In this document: positions 9,993-19,308 of the stretch, piece after piece
How the letters are laid out: each line of letters opens with the position of its first letter
Numbering within the stretch: the first letter of the stretch is position 1
Made by a program: the position numbers and the translations under genes
Assembly (NCBI RefSeq): GCF_021026375.1
Contig: NZ_JAJNDB010000007.1
Coordinates: 248,001 to 312,000 of the forward strand
From: Actinomycetospora endophytica
GTDB taxonomy: Bacteria > Actinomycetota > Actinomycetes > Mycobacteriales > Pseudonocardiaceae
Length of the DNA: 64,000 nucleotides
Direction of reading: 5' to 3'
The notes under the pieces: model-generated
The model's input: the letters and a program-made list of their open reading frames with translations, nothing else
What the model was told of the DNA's origin: nothing
The model's database searches: none

Positions 9993-10971
9993 GCCGCCGC
10001 GCCCGGCGGGCCGTGCCACGGCCACGTCGGCGGCGGTCGTCAGCCCGCTGCCGGCGCTCCCGGGCGTCGACCCCGTGTTCACCGCCCCGCGGCCCGGCCG
10101 CGGCACCGCCGTGCGCGCCCGCCCCACGACGATCCGCCCGGTCACCGAGGCCGACGGCTCGGTCGCCGACGAGGAGGCGATCGTCGAGGCCGGCATCGCC
10201 GAGATGTGGGCCGACTACGCCGACGCGCCGCATGACAGGACCGTCCGCGACCGCCTGGTGCTGCACTACGCGCCGCTGGTCAAGTACGTCGCCGGCCGCG
10301 TCGGCACCGGACTCCCGTCGCACGTCGACGTCGCCGACCTCGTCCAGTGCGGGATCTTCGGCCTCGTCGACGCCATCGAGCGCTTCGAGCCGGACCGCGG
10401 CCGCAAGTTCGAGGTCTACGCGATGCAGCGCATCCGCGGCGCCATCCTCGACGAGCTGCGCTCCCAGGACTGGGTGCCGCGCTCGGTGCGCTCCCGCGCC
10501 CGGGAGATCGAGCGCGCCATCGAGCGCCTCGAGACCCGCGAGCAGCGTTCCTGCAGCGACGGCGAGCTCGCCGGCGAGCTCGGCATGGAGACCGCGGACC
10601 TGCGATCGACCTACGGGCAGATCGCCATGACCAGCGTCGCCGCGCTCGACGAGCTGGTGTCCGCGGGTCGCTCGCAGGCCGCGGGCCCGGGAACCGGGGC
10701 CGCACCGTCGCTCGCGGACTCGCTGCCCGACGCGTCCGCCGAGGACCCGGTCACGGCGATGGAGTCGCGCGAGACCCGTCGTCAGCTGGCCGAGGCGGTC
10801 CAGGGACTGGCGGAACGCGACCGGACCATCGTCGGTCTGTACTACTTCGAGAACCTGACGCTCGCCGAGATCGGCAAGGTCCTCGGGGTCACCGAGTCGC
10901 GGGTCTGCCAGCTCCACACGCGGGCCGTGCTGCGGCTGCGGGCGCGGTTGGCCGAGGCGCACGAGGACTGA
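9967..10971 (+). CDS. whiG: RNA polymerase sigma factor, FliA/WhiG type
   Basis: The 334-residue protein shows sigma-70 regions 2 ([49 protein letters not shown]), 3 and 4 ([20 protein letters not shown]). The block [22 protein letters not shown] is characteristic of the FliA/WhiG group, which controls motility in many bacteria and early sporulation of aerial hyphae in Streptomyces. The gene is in the WhiG position after xerC. Its ATG lies inside the last 26 bases of xerC; the first 60 residues are Pro/Ala-rich and weakly constrained, so the true start may be downstream. Confidence 0.92.
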   Translation: MTPPIPAPEPPRPAGRATATSAAVVSPLPALPGVDPVFTAPRPGRGTAVRARPTTIRPVTEADGSVADEEAIVEAGIAEMWADYADAPHDRTVRDRLVLHYAPLVKYVAGRVGTGLPSHVDVADLVQCGIFGLVDAIERFEPDRGRKFEVYAMQRIRGAILDELRSQDWVPRSVRSRAREIERAIERLETREQRSCSDGELAGELGMETADLRSTYGQIAMTSVAALDELVSAGRSQAAGPGTGAAPSLADSLPDASAEDPVTAMESRETRRQLAEAVQGLAERDRTIVGLYYFENLTLAEIGKVLGVTESRVCQLHTRAVLRLRARLAEAHED

Positions 10972-10974
10972 TCG

Positions 10975-11349
10975 GTGGCGTTCGCGGCCGGCCGGGTGGT
11001 CCCCATCCTGCGGATCTTCGACCGGACGCGGGCGCACGAGTTCTACGTCGGCTACCTCGGGTGCACCGTCGACTGGACGCACCGCACCGGCGAGGACGGG
11101 CCGACCTACACCCAGGTCTCGCGGGGTGAGCTCGTGCTGCACCTGTCCGAGCACCACGGCGACGGATCGCCCGGTGTCGGCGTGTGGGTCGCCGCCACCG
11201 GGGTGCGCGAGCTGCACGCCGAGCTGGCCGCGAAGGACTACCCGTTCCTGAATCCGGGACTGTGCTCGAGCCCGGGTTCCGACGACGGGGTGTCGCTGGT
11301 TCTCCTGGACCCGTTCGGCAACCGGATCGTCCTGGACAAACGCGCCTGA
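10975..11349 (+). CDS. VOC-fold (glyoxalase/bleomycin-resistance-like) protein
   Basis: The 124-residue protein has the two-module vicinal-oxygen-chelate pattern: VVPILRIFDRTRAHEFYVGYLG at the start and LLDPFGNRIVLDK at the end. HLSEHHGDGSPGVGVWV in the middle resembles small bleomycin-resistance-like proteins, which bind a ligand rather than catalyse. The GTG lies three bases after the whiG stop, so the two are probably co-transcribed. The convergent M23-like gene ends three bases beyond the stop. Substrate unknown. Confidence 0.85.
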   Translation: MAFAAGRVVPILRIFDRTRAHEFYVGYLGCTVDWTHRTGEDGPTYTQVSRGELVLHLSEHHGDGSPGVGVWVAATGVRELHAELAAKDYPFLNPGLCSSPGSDDGVSLVLLDPFGNRIVLDKRA

Positions 11350-11352
11350 GCC

Positions 11353-11952
11353 CTACCCCCGGACCGGCCAGAGGCGCGTCCGGCCGAGCCCGACCAGCAG
11401 CAGCGGGTCGAGGTACTGCTCCCGCCGGGCGCCCGCCTCGGCGCGCCACCGCAGGCCCCAGTGCAGGCAGGCCGCCGCGGGGCAGCCGGCGTGCCCGGCG
11501 TCGAGGGTCCCGACGACGGTGCCGCGCGCGACCGGGCTCCCGATGACGACGGCCGCCGTCACGGGTTCGTAGGTGGTCCGCAGCCCGCCCGGGTGAACGA
11601 CCGAGACGACGCCCCGCCCGGCCAGCATCCCGGCCTGGGCGACGACGCCGGGGCCCGCCGCGAGGACCGGGGTGCCGCGCGCGGCGACCAGGTCCACGCC
11701 GCGGTGCCCGCGGCCGTAGGGGTTCGGCGGCGGGAGGAAGCGCTTCGCGGCGCTGCCCGGGGCACCGTCGGTCGGCGGACCGCCGCCGTCGAGCCCGCCG
11801 AGCGGCCAGCCGAAGGACCCGACCGCGATGCTCGGCACCGGCGGGTCGGGCATCGGGTCGGGCGGCGACGCGACGGCGGTCGTCGGCGGTGCGAACAGCA
11901 GCGCGCCCAGCAGGACGACGAGGGCGAGGCGGGGTCGGGAGCGGGGTCTCAC
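11353..11952 (-). CDS. Exported M23 (LytM)-like peptidase domain protein
   Basis: From GTG 11952 the protein is 199 residues with a basic start and hydrophobic LALVVLLGALLFAPP, a signal peptide likely cleaved near AVA-SPP. The M23 domain shows YGRGHRGVDLVAARGTPVLA (zinc His and Asp) and ends in CLHWGLRW. Most active M23 enzymes have HxH at that last site; here the first His, normally catalytic, is Cys. The protein may therefore be weakly active or a regulator of wall hydrolases. The mycobacterial neighbour of rpsB (Rv2891) is in the same position. The open frame extends to 12132, but nothing upstream looks like protein and no good ribosome site is seen. Confidence 0.82.
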   Translation of the reverse strand: MRPRSRPRLALVVLLGALLFAPPTTAVASPPDPMPDPPVPSIAVGSFGWPLGGLDGGGPPTDGAPGSAAKRFLPPPNPYGRGHRGVDLVAARGTPVLAAGPGVVAQAGMLAGRGVVSVVHPGGLRTTYEPVTAAVVIGSPVARGTVVGTLDAGHAGCPAAACLHWGLRWRAEAGARREQYLDPLLLVGLGRTRLWPVRG

Positions 11953-12005
11953 GGGGATGGGACGCGCGCGGCGGCCGCACGGCTCCGTCGAATTGGCGGT
12001 GGCTT

Positions 12006-12065
12006 GATCAGGGGCACGTGGGGCAGCGCCGGGGCGGGCTGGGGCTGCGTGGAGTGCCCCTCGAC
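12006..12065. repeat. Palindromic repeat family 2, copy upstream of rpsB
   Basis: GATCAGGGGCACGTGGGGCAG on the left and a GTGCCCCT half on the right form an imperfect hairpin. The left half nearly matches copies at 37837 and 50997. This copy lies between divergent genes, unlike the other copies, which lie between convergent gene ends. Confidence 0.6.
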
Positions 12066-12127
12066 GGCCGCAGCGGCCTGCGGATTCGTGAGGTCCGTGC
12101 CGGTCGGAGGCCGTCGGGGCGCCCGCG

Positions 12128-12367
12128 TACACTGACCGTCAGCGGCCCACCTGGTGTGGGTCGACTTCGCGTGCCCCGACCAGCCCGCACAGCAGCCCCG
12201 CTGCCTCGTGCGCGCCACCTCTCGCGGTCGAGCGGTCCGGAGTCCTGACAGGGGCCCGGGATCGGTCGCGAACGGGACACCAGGGCGCCGGTCCGACCGG
12301 TCCGGCGCGACAACCGCACGCAGGTCCGTCCGCGGGCCGGCCGAGAGACAGAGGTAGTACGACCACC
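12128..12367 (+). promoter_or_regulatory. Probable rpsB promoter (TACACT) and long 5' leader
   Basis: TACACT at 12128-12133 is a good -10 box with no clear -35. It leaves a leader of about 230 bases before the rpsB ATG, containing a CCCAC-CTGGT-GTGGG hairpin (12146-12160) and further GC-rich inverted segments. Long leaders are common before rpsB and can mediate S2 autoregulation in other bacteria; here that is inference. Together with the family-2 repeat this accounts for the 415 gene-free bases. Confidence 0.45.
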
Positions 12368-13378
12368 ATGGCCGTCGTCACCATGCGACAGCTGCTGGAT
12401 TCCGGTGTCCACTTCGGACACCAGACCCGGCGCTGGAACCCCAAGATGCGTCGCTTCATCTTCACCGAGCGCAACGGCATCTACATCATCGACCTGCAGC
12501 AGACGCTGTCCTACGTGGACCGCGCCTACGACTTCGTGAAGCAGACGGTCGCCCACGGCGGCACGATCCTCTTCGTCGGCACGAAGAAGCAGGCCCAGGA
12601 AGCGATCGACGAGCAGGCCACTCGCGTGGGGATGCCCTTCGTGAACCAGCGCTGGCTGGGCGGCATGCTGACGAACTTCCAGACCGTGCACAAGCGGCTG
12701 ACCCGCCTCAAGGAGCTCGAGGCGATGGAGCAGACCGGGGGCTTCGAGGGTCGCACCAAGAAGGAGATCCTCATGCTCACCCGTGAGCACGAGAAGCTCG
12801 AGAAGACCCTCGGCGGTATCCGCGACATGGCCCGCGTCCCGAGCGCGGTCTGGATCGTGGACACCAAGAAGGAGCACATCGCCGTCGGCGAGGCCCGCAA
12901 GCTGAACATCCCGGTCGTCGCGATCCTCGACACGAACTGCGACCCGGACGAGGTCGACTACCCGATCCCGGGCAACGACGACGCGATCCGCTCGGCGGCG
13001 CTGCTGACCAAGGTCGTCGCCGAGGCCTGCGCCGACGGTCTGCAGACCCGCGGCCAGCGCCACAGCGGCAACGAGGAGGACCCGGCCGCCGACGCGCAGG
13101 CCGAGGCCGACTTCGCGCCGGTCGGCGGGGACGGCGCCTCGGCGCCCGAGACGCTGCCGTCGAACTCGGTCGCCGACGCGGGCGGCGACGCCCCGGTGGC
13201 GAGCCCGGCCGCCGAGGCCGAGGCCGCCGCGACCAGCGACGAGGTCCAGCCGACGGGCGAGGAGGCCCGCCCGGAGCGGACCCGCGGCACCGTCGACTCC
13301 GCGTCCGAGGGTGACGACAACGCCGTCGCCGCGGCCCCCGACGCGGGCTCGGCGAACGGCGCGGCGCCCCAGAGCTGA
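12368..13378 (+). CDS. rpsB: 30S ribosomal protein S2
   Basis: S2 joins the 30S subunit late and helps bind S1 or mRNA. The N-terminal 235 residues are a canonical S2 ([58 protein letters not shown]). The remaining 100 residues are an acidic Ala/Glu/Asp-rich tail without a fold, longer than in mycobacteria (287 residues in total there). No clear ribosome site other than AGAGG about 8-12 bases upstream. tsf follows after a strong hairpin. Confidence 0.97.
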   Translation: MAVVTMRQLLDSGVHFGHQTRRWNPKMRRFIFTERNGIYIIDLQQTLSYVDRAYDFVKQTVAHGGTILFVGTKKQAQEAIDEQATRVGMPFVNQRWLGGMLTNFQTVHKRLTRLKELEAMEQTGGFEGRTKKEILMLTREHEKLEKTLGGIRDMARVPSAVWIVDTKKEHIAVGEARKLNIPVVAILDTNCDPDEVDYPIPGNDDAIRSAALLTKVVAEACADGLQTRGQRHSGNEEDPAADAQAEADFAPVGGDGASAPETLPSNSVADAGGDAPVASPAAEAEAAATSDEVQPTGEEARPERTRGTVDSASEGDDNAVAAAPDAGSANGAAPQS

Positions 13379-13395
13379 CACCTGAGGCCGGGCCC

Positions 13396-13425
13396 GGCGG
13401 CCGCCTGCGATCGCGGGCGGCCGCC
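13396..13425 (+). terminator. Hairpin between rpsB and tsf
   Basis: GGCGGCCGCC is repeated as a perfect self-complementary pair around a ten-base loop, 17 bases after the rpsB stop. It may attenuate tsf relative to rpsB or protect the rpsB mRNA end. Confidence 0.5.
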
Positions 13426-13467
13426 GGACCGGCACCCACCGACACCGAGGAACGGGAAGACACCGCG

Positions 13468-14283
13468 ATGGCGAACTACACCGCCGCCGACGTGAAGAAG
13501 CTCCGCGAGGCCACCGGCTCCGGGATGATGGACTGCAAGAAGGCGCTCGAGGAGAACGAGGGCGACTTCGACAAGGCCATCGAGGCGCTGCGCATCAAGG
13601 GCGCCAAGGACGTCGGCAAGCGCGCCGGCCGCGCCACGGCCAACGGCGTCGTGGCCGCCCGCGACGGCTCGATGATCGAGCTGAACTCCGAGACCGACTT
13701 CGTCGCGAAGAACCCGGACTTCGTGGCGCTCGCCGAGGACATCCTCGGTGCCGCGATCTCCGCGAAGACCAGCGACCTCGAGGCGCTCAAGGGCGAGAAG
13801 CTCGGGGACCAGACCGTCGAGGACGCCGTGCAGGCCCTCTCGGCGCGCATCGGCGAGAAGCTCGAGCTGCGCCGCGTCGTGACCCTCGACGGCCCGACGA
13901 CGACCTACCTGCACCGTCGCTCCTCGGATCTGCCGCCGGCGATCGGCGTCGTCGTGGCCTACACCGGGTCCGACGAGGAGGCCGCCCGCGGCGCCGCGAT
14001 GCAGGTCGCGGCCGCGCGCCCGCTCTACACCACGCGCGAGGAGGTGCCGGCGGACGTGCTCGAGGGCGAGCGCCGCGTCGCCGAGGCCACCGCGCGCGAG
14101 GAGGGCAAGCCGGAGAAGATCATCGAGAAGATCGTCGATGGTCGGATCAACGGCTACTACAAGGACACCGTGCTGCTCGAGCAGGACTCGGTGGCCGTCG
14201 ACAAGAAGTCGGTCGGCGCCGTGCTGAAGGACGCGGGCGTGGAGCTCCGCACCTTCGCCCGGTTCGAGGTCGGCCAGGCCTGA
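13468..14283 (+). CDS. tsf: Elongation factor Ts
   Basis: EF-Ts is the nucleotide exchange factor for EF-Tu. The 271-residue product starts [27 protein letters not shown], the UBA-like N-terminal domain, and contains [13 protein letters not shown], the conserved EF-Tu contact segment. Two core subdomains and a C-terminal module follow ([19 protein letters not shown]). The length is typical for actinobacteria. It follows rpsB as in most bacteria. Confidence 0.98.
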   Translation: MANYTAADVKKLREATGSGMMDCKKALEENEGDFDKAIEALRIKGAKDVGKRAGRATANGVVAARDGSMIELNSETDFVAKNPDFVALAEDILGAAISAKTSDLEALKGEKLGDQTVEDAVQALSARIGEKLELRRVVTLDGPTTTYLHRRSSDLPPAIGVVVAYTGSDEEAARGAAMQVAAARPLYTTREEVPADVLEGERRVAEATAREEGKPEKIIEKIVDGRINGYYKDTVLLEQDSVAVDKKSVGAVLKDAGVELRTFARFEVGQA

Positions 14284-14289
14284 GCGGTT

Positions 14290-14336
14290 CCGCCGTCCCG
14301 GCCCGCGGTCAGCCGACCGCGGGCCCGGGACGGCGG
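14290..14336 (+). terminator. Very strong hairpin after tsf
   Basis: Arms of 21-22 bases (14290-14310 and 14315-14336) pair completely except for one bulged base, around the loop AGCC. It ends the rpsB-tsf unit; pyrH begins 40 bases later and so probably has its own signal or depends on read-through. Confidence 0.8.
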
Positions 14337-14375
14337 TCACCTGCAGCACCCAGCGGACGAGGGGAGCCGTCGCCA

Positions 14376-15149
14376 GTGACCGGTACCGAGATCGTCGACG
14401 CGTCGGCGCAGCGCACCGAGGACTGGACGCCGGAGCCGCGCCGCCGGGTACTGCTCAAGCTGGGCGGCGAGATGTTCGGCGGGGGCGGGGTCGGGGTCGA
14501 CCCCACCGTCGTGCGGACCGTCGCCCGCCAGATCGCCGAGGTCGTGAGCTCCGGGGTACAGGTCGCCGTCGTCATCGGCGGCGGCAACTTCTTCCGCGGC
14601 GAGGAGCTCTCCCAGGCCGGGATGCAGCGCCAGCGCAGCGACTACATGGGCATGCTGGGCACGGTCATGAACTGCCTGGCCCTGCAGGACTTCCTCGAGC
14701 GCGAGCACCACATCGACACGCGCGTGCAGACCGCCATCACGATGGGCCAGGTCGCCGAGTCCTACATCCCGCGCCGGGCCATGCGGCACCTCGAGAAGGG
14801 CCGCGTGGTGATCTTCGGGGCCGGCGTCGGCATGCCGTACTTCTCCACCGATACCACCGCCGCACAGCGCGCCCTCGAGATCGAGTGCGAGGTCGTGCTG
14901 CTGGCCAAGGGCGTCGACGGCGTGTTCACGGCCGACCCGAAGATCGACCCGACCGCCACGATGTACAGCGAGATCACCCACCGCGAGGTCCTGGAGAAGG
15001 GCCTCAAGGTCGCGGACGCCACCGCCTTCAGCCTCTGCATGGACAACCAGATGCCGATCATGGTGTTCAACCTGCTGGTCGAGGGGAACATCGCCCGTGC
15101 CGTCAGAGGTGAGAGGATCGGCACGCTGGTCCACACCCCCACCTCCTGA
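14376..15149 (+). CDS. pyrH: Uridylate kinase
   Basis: PyrH phosphorylates UMP to UDP. The amino-acid-kinase fold is shown by [46 protein letters not shown] and [15 protein letters not shown]. Length is 257 residues, with an extra 20 residues before the first strand. GTG 14376 is preceded by GAGGGGAG. It precedes frr as in most bacteria, with 26 bases between. Confidence 0.98.
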   Translation: MTGTEIVDASAQRTEDWTPEPRRRVLLKLGGEMFGGGGVGVDPTVVRTVARQIAEVVSSGVQVAVVIGGGNFFRGEELSQAGMQRQRSDYMGMLGTVMNCLALQDFLEREHHIDTRVQTAITMGQVAESYIPRRAMRHLEKGRVVIFGAGVGMPYFSTDTTAAQRALEIECEVVLLAKGVDGVFTADPKIDPTATMYSEITHREVLEKGLKVADATAFSLCMDNQMPIMVFNLLVEGNIARAVRGERIGTLVHTPTS

Positions 15150-15175
15150 TCTTCGCCCGCCGAGAGGAGACCGCA

Positions 15176-15733
15176 GTGATCGACGAGACCCTCCTCGACG
15201 CCGAGGAGAAGATGGAGAAGGCCGTCAGCGTCGCGCGCGAGGACCTCACCGGGGTGCGCACCGGGCGGGCCAGCCCGGCGATGTTCAACCGCATCAACGT
15301 CGAGTACTACGGCGCGTACACCCCGCTGCCGCAGCTCGCGTCGGTGTCGGTGCCCGAGGCCCGCATGGCGATCGTCAAGCCGTACGACGTGAGCTCGCTG
15401 GGCGTCATGGAGCGCGCCATCCGCGACTCCGACCTCGGCGTCAACCCGTCCAACGACGGCACGATCATCCGCATCGTGTTCCCGGAGCTCTCCGAGGAGC
15501 GCCGCAAGGACATGGTCAAGGTCGCCCGCAGCAAGGGCGAGGACGCGCGCGTGTCCATCCGCAGCGTGCGCCGGTCCGCGATGACCGAGCTGCAGCGCAT
15601 CGCCAAGGACGGCGAGGCGGGCGAGGACGAGGTGTCCCGGGCCGAGAAGGAGCTCGAGGGCACCACGCACACGTACGTCTCGAAGATCGACGACATGGTC
15701 AAGGCCAAGGAGAACGAGCTGCTCGAGGTCTGA
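15176..15733 (+). CDS. frr: Ribosome recycling factor
   Basis: RRF with EF-G splits post-termination ribosomes. The 185-residue protein contains [23 protein letters not shown], the conserved PYD-containing segment, and [15 protein letters not shown]; the length is exactly that of the family. The start GTG 15176 follows AGAGGAGA at a good distance. Between pyrH and cdsA in the usual order. Confidence 0.98.
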   Translation: MIDETLLDAEEKMEKAVSVAREDLTGVRTGRASPAMFNRINVEYYGAYTPLPQLASVSVPEARMAIVKPYDVSSLGVMERAIRDSDLGVNPSNDGTIIRIVFPELSEERRKDMVKVARSKGEDARVSIRSVRRSAMTELQRIAKDGEAGEDEVSRAEKELEGTTHTYVSKIDDMVKAKENELLEV

Positions 15734-15784
15734 GCGGCTCGACCCGGAGTCTCGGCACCGGGTCCTCGATCGGGGAGGTCCGCG

Positions 15785-16672
15785 GTGGCGGAGGACGTGG
15801 CGGGGCCTGCCCCGTCGGACGCGGCCCCGCCCTCGGGCGGGTCCGGCGGCTCGGGCTCGCGCGCCGGTCGCAACCTCCCGCTCGCCATCGGTGTCGCGCT
15901 GCTCATGGGCGCGGTGATCATCGTCGCCCTGCTCACGGTCCGGCAGGCGTGGATCGCGATCGTCGCCGTCTCGGCCGTGATCGGGACCTGGGAGGTCTTC
16001 GGCGCGCTGAACCGCGCGGCGGGGATCCGGCTCTCGCGGGTCCCGGTGCTCATCGGCGGCCAGGCGATGATCTGGCTGTCCTGGCCGTTCGGCACCGAAG
16101 GCATCCTCGCGTCGCTGCTGGTCACGGTGCTCGGCTGCTTCGTGTGGCGGATGCGTCTCGGCGCGGCCGGCTTCGTCCGCGACGTCGGCGCGTCGATGCT
16201 CGTGCTCGTCTGGATCCCGCTGTGCATGGCGTTCGGCGCGATGCTCGTCGTGCCGCCCGACGGCACCGGCCGGGTCCTGACCTTCCTGATCATCGTGGTG
16301 TGCTCCGACACCGGCGGTTACGCGGCGGGGGTGCTGTTCGGCAAGCACCCGATGGCACCCAAGGTCAGCCCCAAGAAGTCCTGGGAGGGACTCGCGGGGT
16401 CGATGGTGCTCGGTGCTGCCGGGGCATCGCTGTCGATCATGTGGCTGCTCGGCTCGACGTGGTGGTACGGCCTGATCCTCGGCCCGGTGCTGGTGTGCAC
16501 CGCCGTGATCGGCGACCTCGTCGAGTCGCTGATCAAGCGCGACCTGGGCATCAAGGACATGGGCCAGACCATCCCCGGGCACGGCGGGCTCATGGAGCGG
16601 CTCGACTCGCTGGTCACCTCCGCCCCGGTCGCCTGGTTGCTGCTGTTCCTGCTCATCCCGCCGATGACCTGA
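15785..16672 (+). CDS. cdsA: Phosphatidate cytidylyltransferase
   Basis: CdsA makes CDP-diacylglycerol from phosphatidic acid and CTP for phospholipid synthesis. After 30 Gly/Ser/Ala-rich cytoplasmic residues, the protein has about eight hydrophobic segments and the C-terminal signature KRDLGIKDMGQTIPGHGG followed by ERLDSL. VCSDTGGYAAGVLFGKHP is the conserved metal-binding region. GTG 15785 has a GGGGAGG site upstream. Length 295 residues, normal. Confidence 0.97.
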   Translation: MAEDVAGPAPSDAAPPSGGSGGSGSRAGRNLPLAIGVALLMGAVIIVALLTVRQAWIAIVAVSAVIGTWEVFGALNRAAGIRLSRVPVLIGGQAMIWLSWPFGTEGILASLLVTVLGCFVWRMRLGAAGFVRDVGASMLVLVWIPLCMAFGAMLVVPPDGTGRVLTFLIIVVCSDTGGYAAGVLFGKHPMAPKVSPKKSWEGLAGSMVLGAAGASLSIMWLLGSTWWYGLILGPVLVCTAVIGDLVESLIKRDLGIKDMGQTIPGHGGLMERLDSLVTSAPVAWLLLFLLIPPMT

Positions 16673-16676
16673 CCCG

Positions 16677-17393
16677 GTGACGTTCCCCGGGGTGGCCGAG
16701 AGCCCCAACATCTGGCGCTGGCCCGACGTCTACGAGGCCGAGAACGAGGCGCAGGACGCCACCGGCGCGCTGTGGGAGGCGCTGGCCGACGCGGTCGACC
16801 TGCACGACGTGGACGTCGTCGACGTCGGCTGCGGCGACGGCTACCACCTGCCGCGGTTCGCGACGACGGCGCGCAGCGTCACCGGGGTCGAGCCGCACCC
16901 GCCGTTGGTGACCCGGGCCCGCAGCCGCTGCCAGGGGCTCGACACCGTGACCGTGCTGGGCGGCAGCGCCGCGGCCCTGCCGTTGCCGGACGACTCCGCC
17001 GACGTGCTGCACGCGCGCACCGCCTACTTCTTCGGCCCGGGCTGCGAACCCGGTCTGGCCGAGGCCGACCGGGTGCTGCGCCCCGGCGGTGTGCTGGTGG
17101 TCGTCGACCTCGACGCGAGCCGCCACTCCTACGGCTCGTGGATGCGCGCGTCCGCGCCGAAGTACGACCCGCGGGCGGCGGAGCGCTTCTTCGCCGAACG
17201 GGGGTTCTCGACGCGGCGCGTCGACACCCTCTGGCGCTTCCCCGACCGCGCCACGCTCTCCGCGGTGCTGCACATCGAGTTCACCCCCTCGGTGGCGGAT
17301 CGGGCGGTGGACGGTACGCCGGGGCTGGCGCTGCCGGTGGCGTACCGGATCCACGTGCGACGGCGTCCGGACGGCCTGCTGCCCGCCCGCTGA
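16677..17393 (+). CDS. Class I SAM-dependent methyltransferase (type 11)
   Basis: The 238-residue protein has motif I VVDVGCGDGYHLPRFA, motif II after VTGVEPHP and the motif LRPGGVLVVVDLD. A TLWRFPDRATLSAVLHIEF segment follows. These give a type-11 methyltransferase; the substrate is not evident. The start GTG lies four bases after the cdsA stop, so it is probably translated from the same mRNA. Similar genes sit next to cdsA in other actinobacteria. Confidence 0.85.
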   Translation: MTFPGVAESPNIWRWPDVYEAENEAQDATGALWEALADAVDLHDVDVVDVGCGDGYHLPRFATTARSVTGVEPHPPLVTRARSRCQGLDTVTVLGGSAAALPLPDDSADVLHARTAYFFGPGCEPGLAEADRVLRPGGVLVVVDLDASRHSYGSWMRASAPKYDPRAAERFFAERGFSTRRVDTLWRFPDRATLSAVLHIEFTPSVADRAVDGTPGLALPVAYRIHVRRRPDGLLPAR

Positions 17394-17448
17394 GGCAGCG
17401 AGGACCTGCCCGTCACCCCGTTGCCGACACGCCGCTACCGTGGTGGGC

Positions 17449-18150
17449 GTGTCGTACCCGCATCCCGGACCCCGCCCCGGTGAGCCCCACCGCGGTGGCG
17501 GACAAGGCCCGGGCGGCTTCCAGCGCCCGCCGTCCGGCCCCGCGGGACCGCCGCGCGGTGCGCCCCGCCCACCCTCCCGCGGCCCGGCCCCGAGCGGTGG
17601 GCGCGGATCGCGCGGTCCGAGCTCCGCGATCCGGATCGACCCGGTGATCGTGGAGTGCCTCGCGGGCGTCGCGTGGCTGACGGTCGGGACCCTCGGGCTC
17701 GGCGCCGACGGAGCCGGGACGCTGCTGCTCGCGGGCGGCATCGCGCTGGTCGTCTTCATCTTCGTCGAGAACCGCCGGCGCGGCTCGCACGCGTTCGACC
17801 CCCACCGCTCGGCGGACCTGATGCGCTACGGCGCCATCGCGATCGTCGCGATCATCGCGGAGTCGGTGCTGCTCGGGCTGATCTCGGAGGCCGGGTTCGG
17901 GCCCGGGATCGCCGCCGTGATCACCGGCGTCGCCTTCCTCGCGCTGTCCCGCTCGACCGGGCAGCGCCCGACGCAGTGGCTCGGGATCGCGCTCATCGTG
18001 CTGGGCGTGCTCGGCGCGCTGATGTCGACCCAGGAGACCTCGAGCTTCGTCTCGCAGGGCATCCTCGGCCTGCTGTGCGGGCTTCTCCTGCTGGTCTCGG
18101 CGGCGGACCGCATCGGGCTCCTGGAGACGCTGCGGGACCGGGTCCGGTGA
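17449..18150 (+). CDS. Membrane protein with Pro/Gly-rich N-terminus, unknown function
   Basis: From GTG 17449 the protein is 233 residues: about 60 disordered Pro/Gly/Arg residues, then six hydrophobic segments (for example [41 protein letters not shown]). No catalytic motif is recognised. TACCGT ends seven bases before the start, fitting a leaderless transcript; an in-frame GTG at 17443 is an alternative. The stop overlaps the rlmN start (GTGA), so the two are coupled. Confidence 0.75.
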   Translation: MSYPHPGPRPGEPHRGGGQGPGGFQRPPSGPAGPPRGAPRPPSRGPAPSGGRGSRGPSSAIRIDPVIVECLAGVAWLTVGTLGLGADGAGTLLLAGGIALVVFIFVENRRRGSHAFDPHRSADLMRYGAIAIVAIIAESVLLGLISEAGFGPGIAAVITGVAFLALSRSTGQRPTQWLGIALIVLGVLGALMSTQETSSFVSQGILGLLCGLLLLVSAADRIGLLETLRDRVR

Positions 18151-19301
18151 CTGCCGACCCCGCACCCGAGGCCTCCGAGGACGCGACGCAGCTGCCGGTC
18201 CTCTCGCTGTCGGGCACCGGCACCCGACGGACCCGCCCGCCGCGCCACTTCGCCGACCTCGGCCCCGAGGAGCGCAAGAAGGCCGTCACCGACCTCGGCC
18301 TCCCGGGGTTCCGCGCCGACCAGATCGCGCGGCAGTACTTCGCCCGCTACGAGGCCGACCCGGCCGCGATGACCGACCTCCCGGCCGGCGCGCGCGACGC
18401 CATCGGCAGCCTCTTCCCGCAGCTGTTCGAGCCGACGTCCGTCGTGGACTGCGACGGCGGCGCCACCCGGAAGACGCTGTGGAAGGCGATCGACGGGGCC
18501 CTCGTCGAGAGCGTCCTCATGGGCTACTCGGACCGCGCCACGGTGTGCATCTCCAGCCAGGCCGGCTGCGGGATGGCCTGCCCGTTCTGCGCGACCGGCC
18601 AGAACGGGCTGCAGCGCAACATGTCGACGGCGGAGATCGTCGAGCAGGTCCGCGTGGCGGCCGTGGCGGCGCGCGACGGGGCACTCGGCGAGGGCATCCC
18701 GGCCCGGCTCTCCAACATCGTCTTCATGGGCATGGGGGAGCCGCTGGCCAACTACCGCCGAGTGGTCGACGCCGTGCACCGGATCTGCGACCCGGCGCCG
18801 TCGGGCTTCGGCATCTCGCAGCGCAGCGTCACCGTCTCGACGGTCGGTCTCGTCCCGGCGATCCACCGCCTCGCCGACGAGGGCCTGCAGGTCACCCTCG
18901 CGGTCAGCCTGCACACCCCCGACGACGAGCTGCGCGACACCCTCGTCCCGGTCAACACCCGCTGGCCGGTGCGCGAGGTCCTCGAGGCGGCGCGTCACTA
19001 CGCCGACGTCACCGGGCGGCGGGTGTCCATCGAGTACGCCCTGATCCGCGACATCAACGACCAGCCGTGGCGGGCCGACCTGCTCGCCCAGCTCGCGTCG
19101 AAGCACCTCGGGCGGCTCGTGCACGTCAACCTCATCCCGCTCAACCCGACGCCGGGGTCGAAGTGGGACGCGAGCCCGGCGCCGGTGCAGGCGGAGTTCG
19201 TGCGCCGCGTGCGCGACGGCGGGGTGGCGTGCACCGTCCGCGACACCCGGGGCCGCGAGATCGCGGCCGCGTGCGGTCAGCTGGCCGCGACCGGGGGCTG
19301 A
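18147..19301 (+). CDS. rlmN: Dual-specificity 23S rRNA/tRNA adenine-C2 methyltransferase RlmN
   Basis: RlmN is a radical-SAM enzyme that methylates A2503 of 23S rRNA and A37 of some tRNAs. The radical-SAM cluster cysteines are Cys141, Cys145 and Cys148 (CGMACPFC). [24 protein letters not shown] and the closing [11 protein letters not shown] with the methyl-carrying Cys are all present. Length 384 residues is slightly long due to a 40-residue N-terminal extension. The GTG overlaps the previous stop. Confidence 0.97.
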   Translation: MTADPAPEASEDATQLPVLSLSGTGTRRTRPPRHFADLGPEERKKAVTDLGLPGFRADQIARQYFARYEADPAAMTDLPAGARDAIGSLFPQLFEPTSVVDCDGGATRKTLWKAIDGALVESVLMGYSDRATVCISSQAGCGMACPFCATGQNGLQRNMSTAEIVEQVRVAAVAARDGALGEGIPARLSNIVFMGMGEPLANYRRVVDAVHRICDPAPSGFGISQRSVTVSTVGLVPAIHRLADEGLQVTLAVSLHTPDDELRDTLVPVNTRWPVREVLEAARHYADVTGRRVSIEYALIRDINDQPWRADLLAQLASKHLGRLVHVNLIPLNPTPGSKWDASPAPVQAEFVRRVRDGGVACTVRDTRGREIAAACGQLAATGG

Positions 19302-19308
19302 GCCGAGG

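Noticed and set aside
14762-16711. 649-codon minus-strand frame over pyrH-frr-cdsA
   Set aside because: Shadow of three conserved genes; the translation has no recognisable domain.
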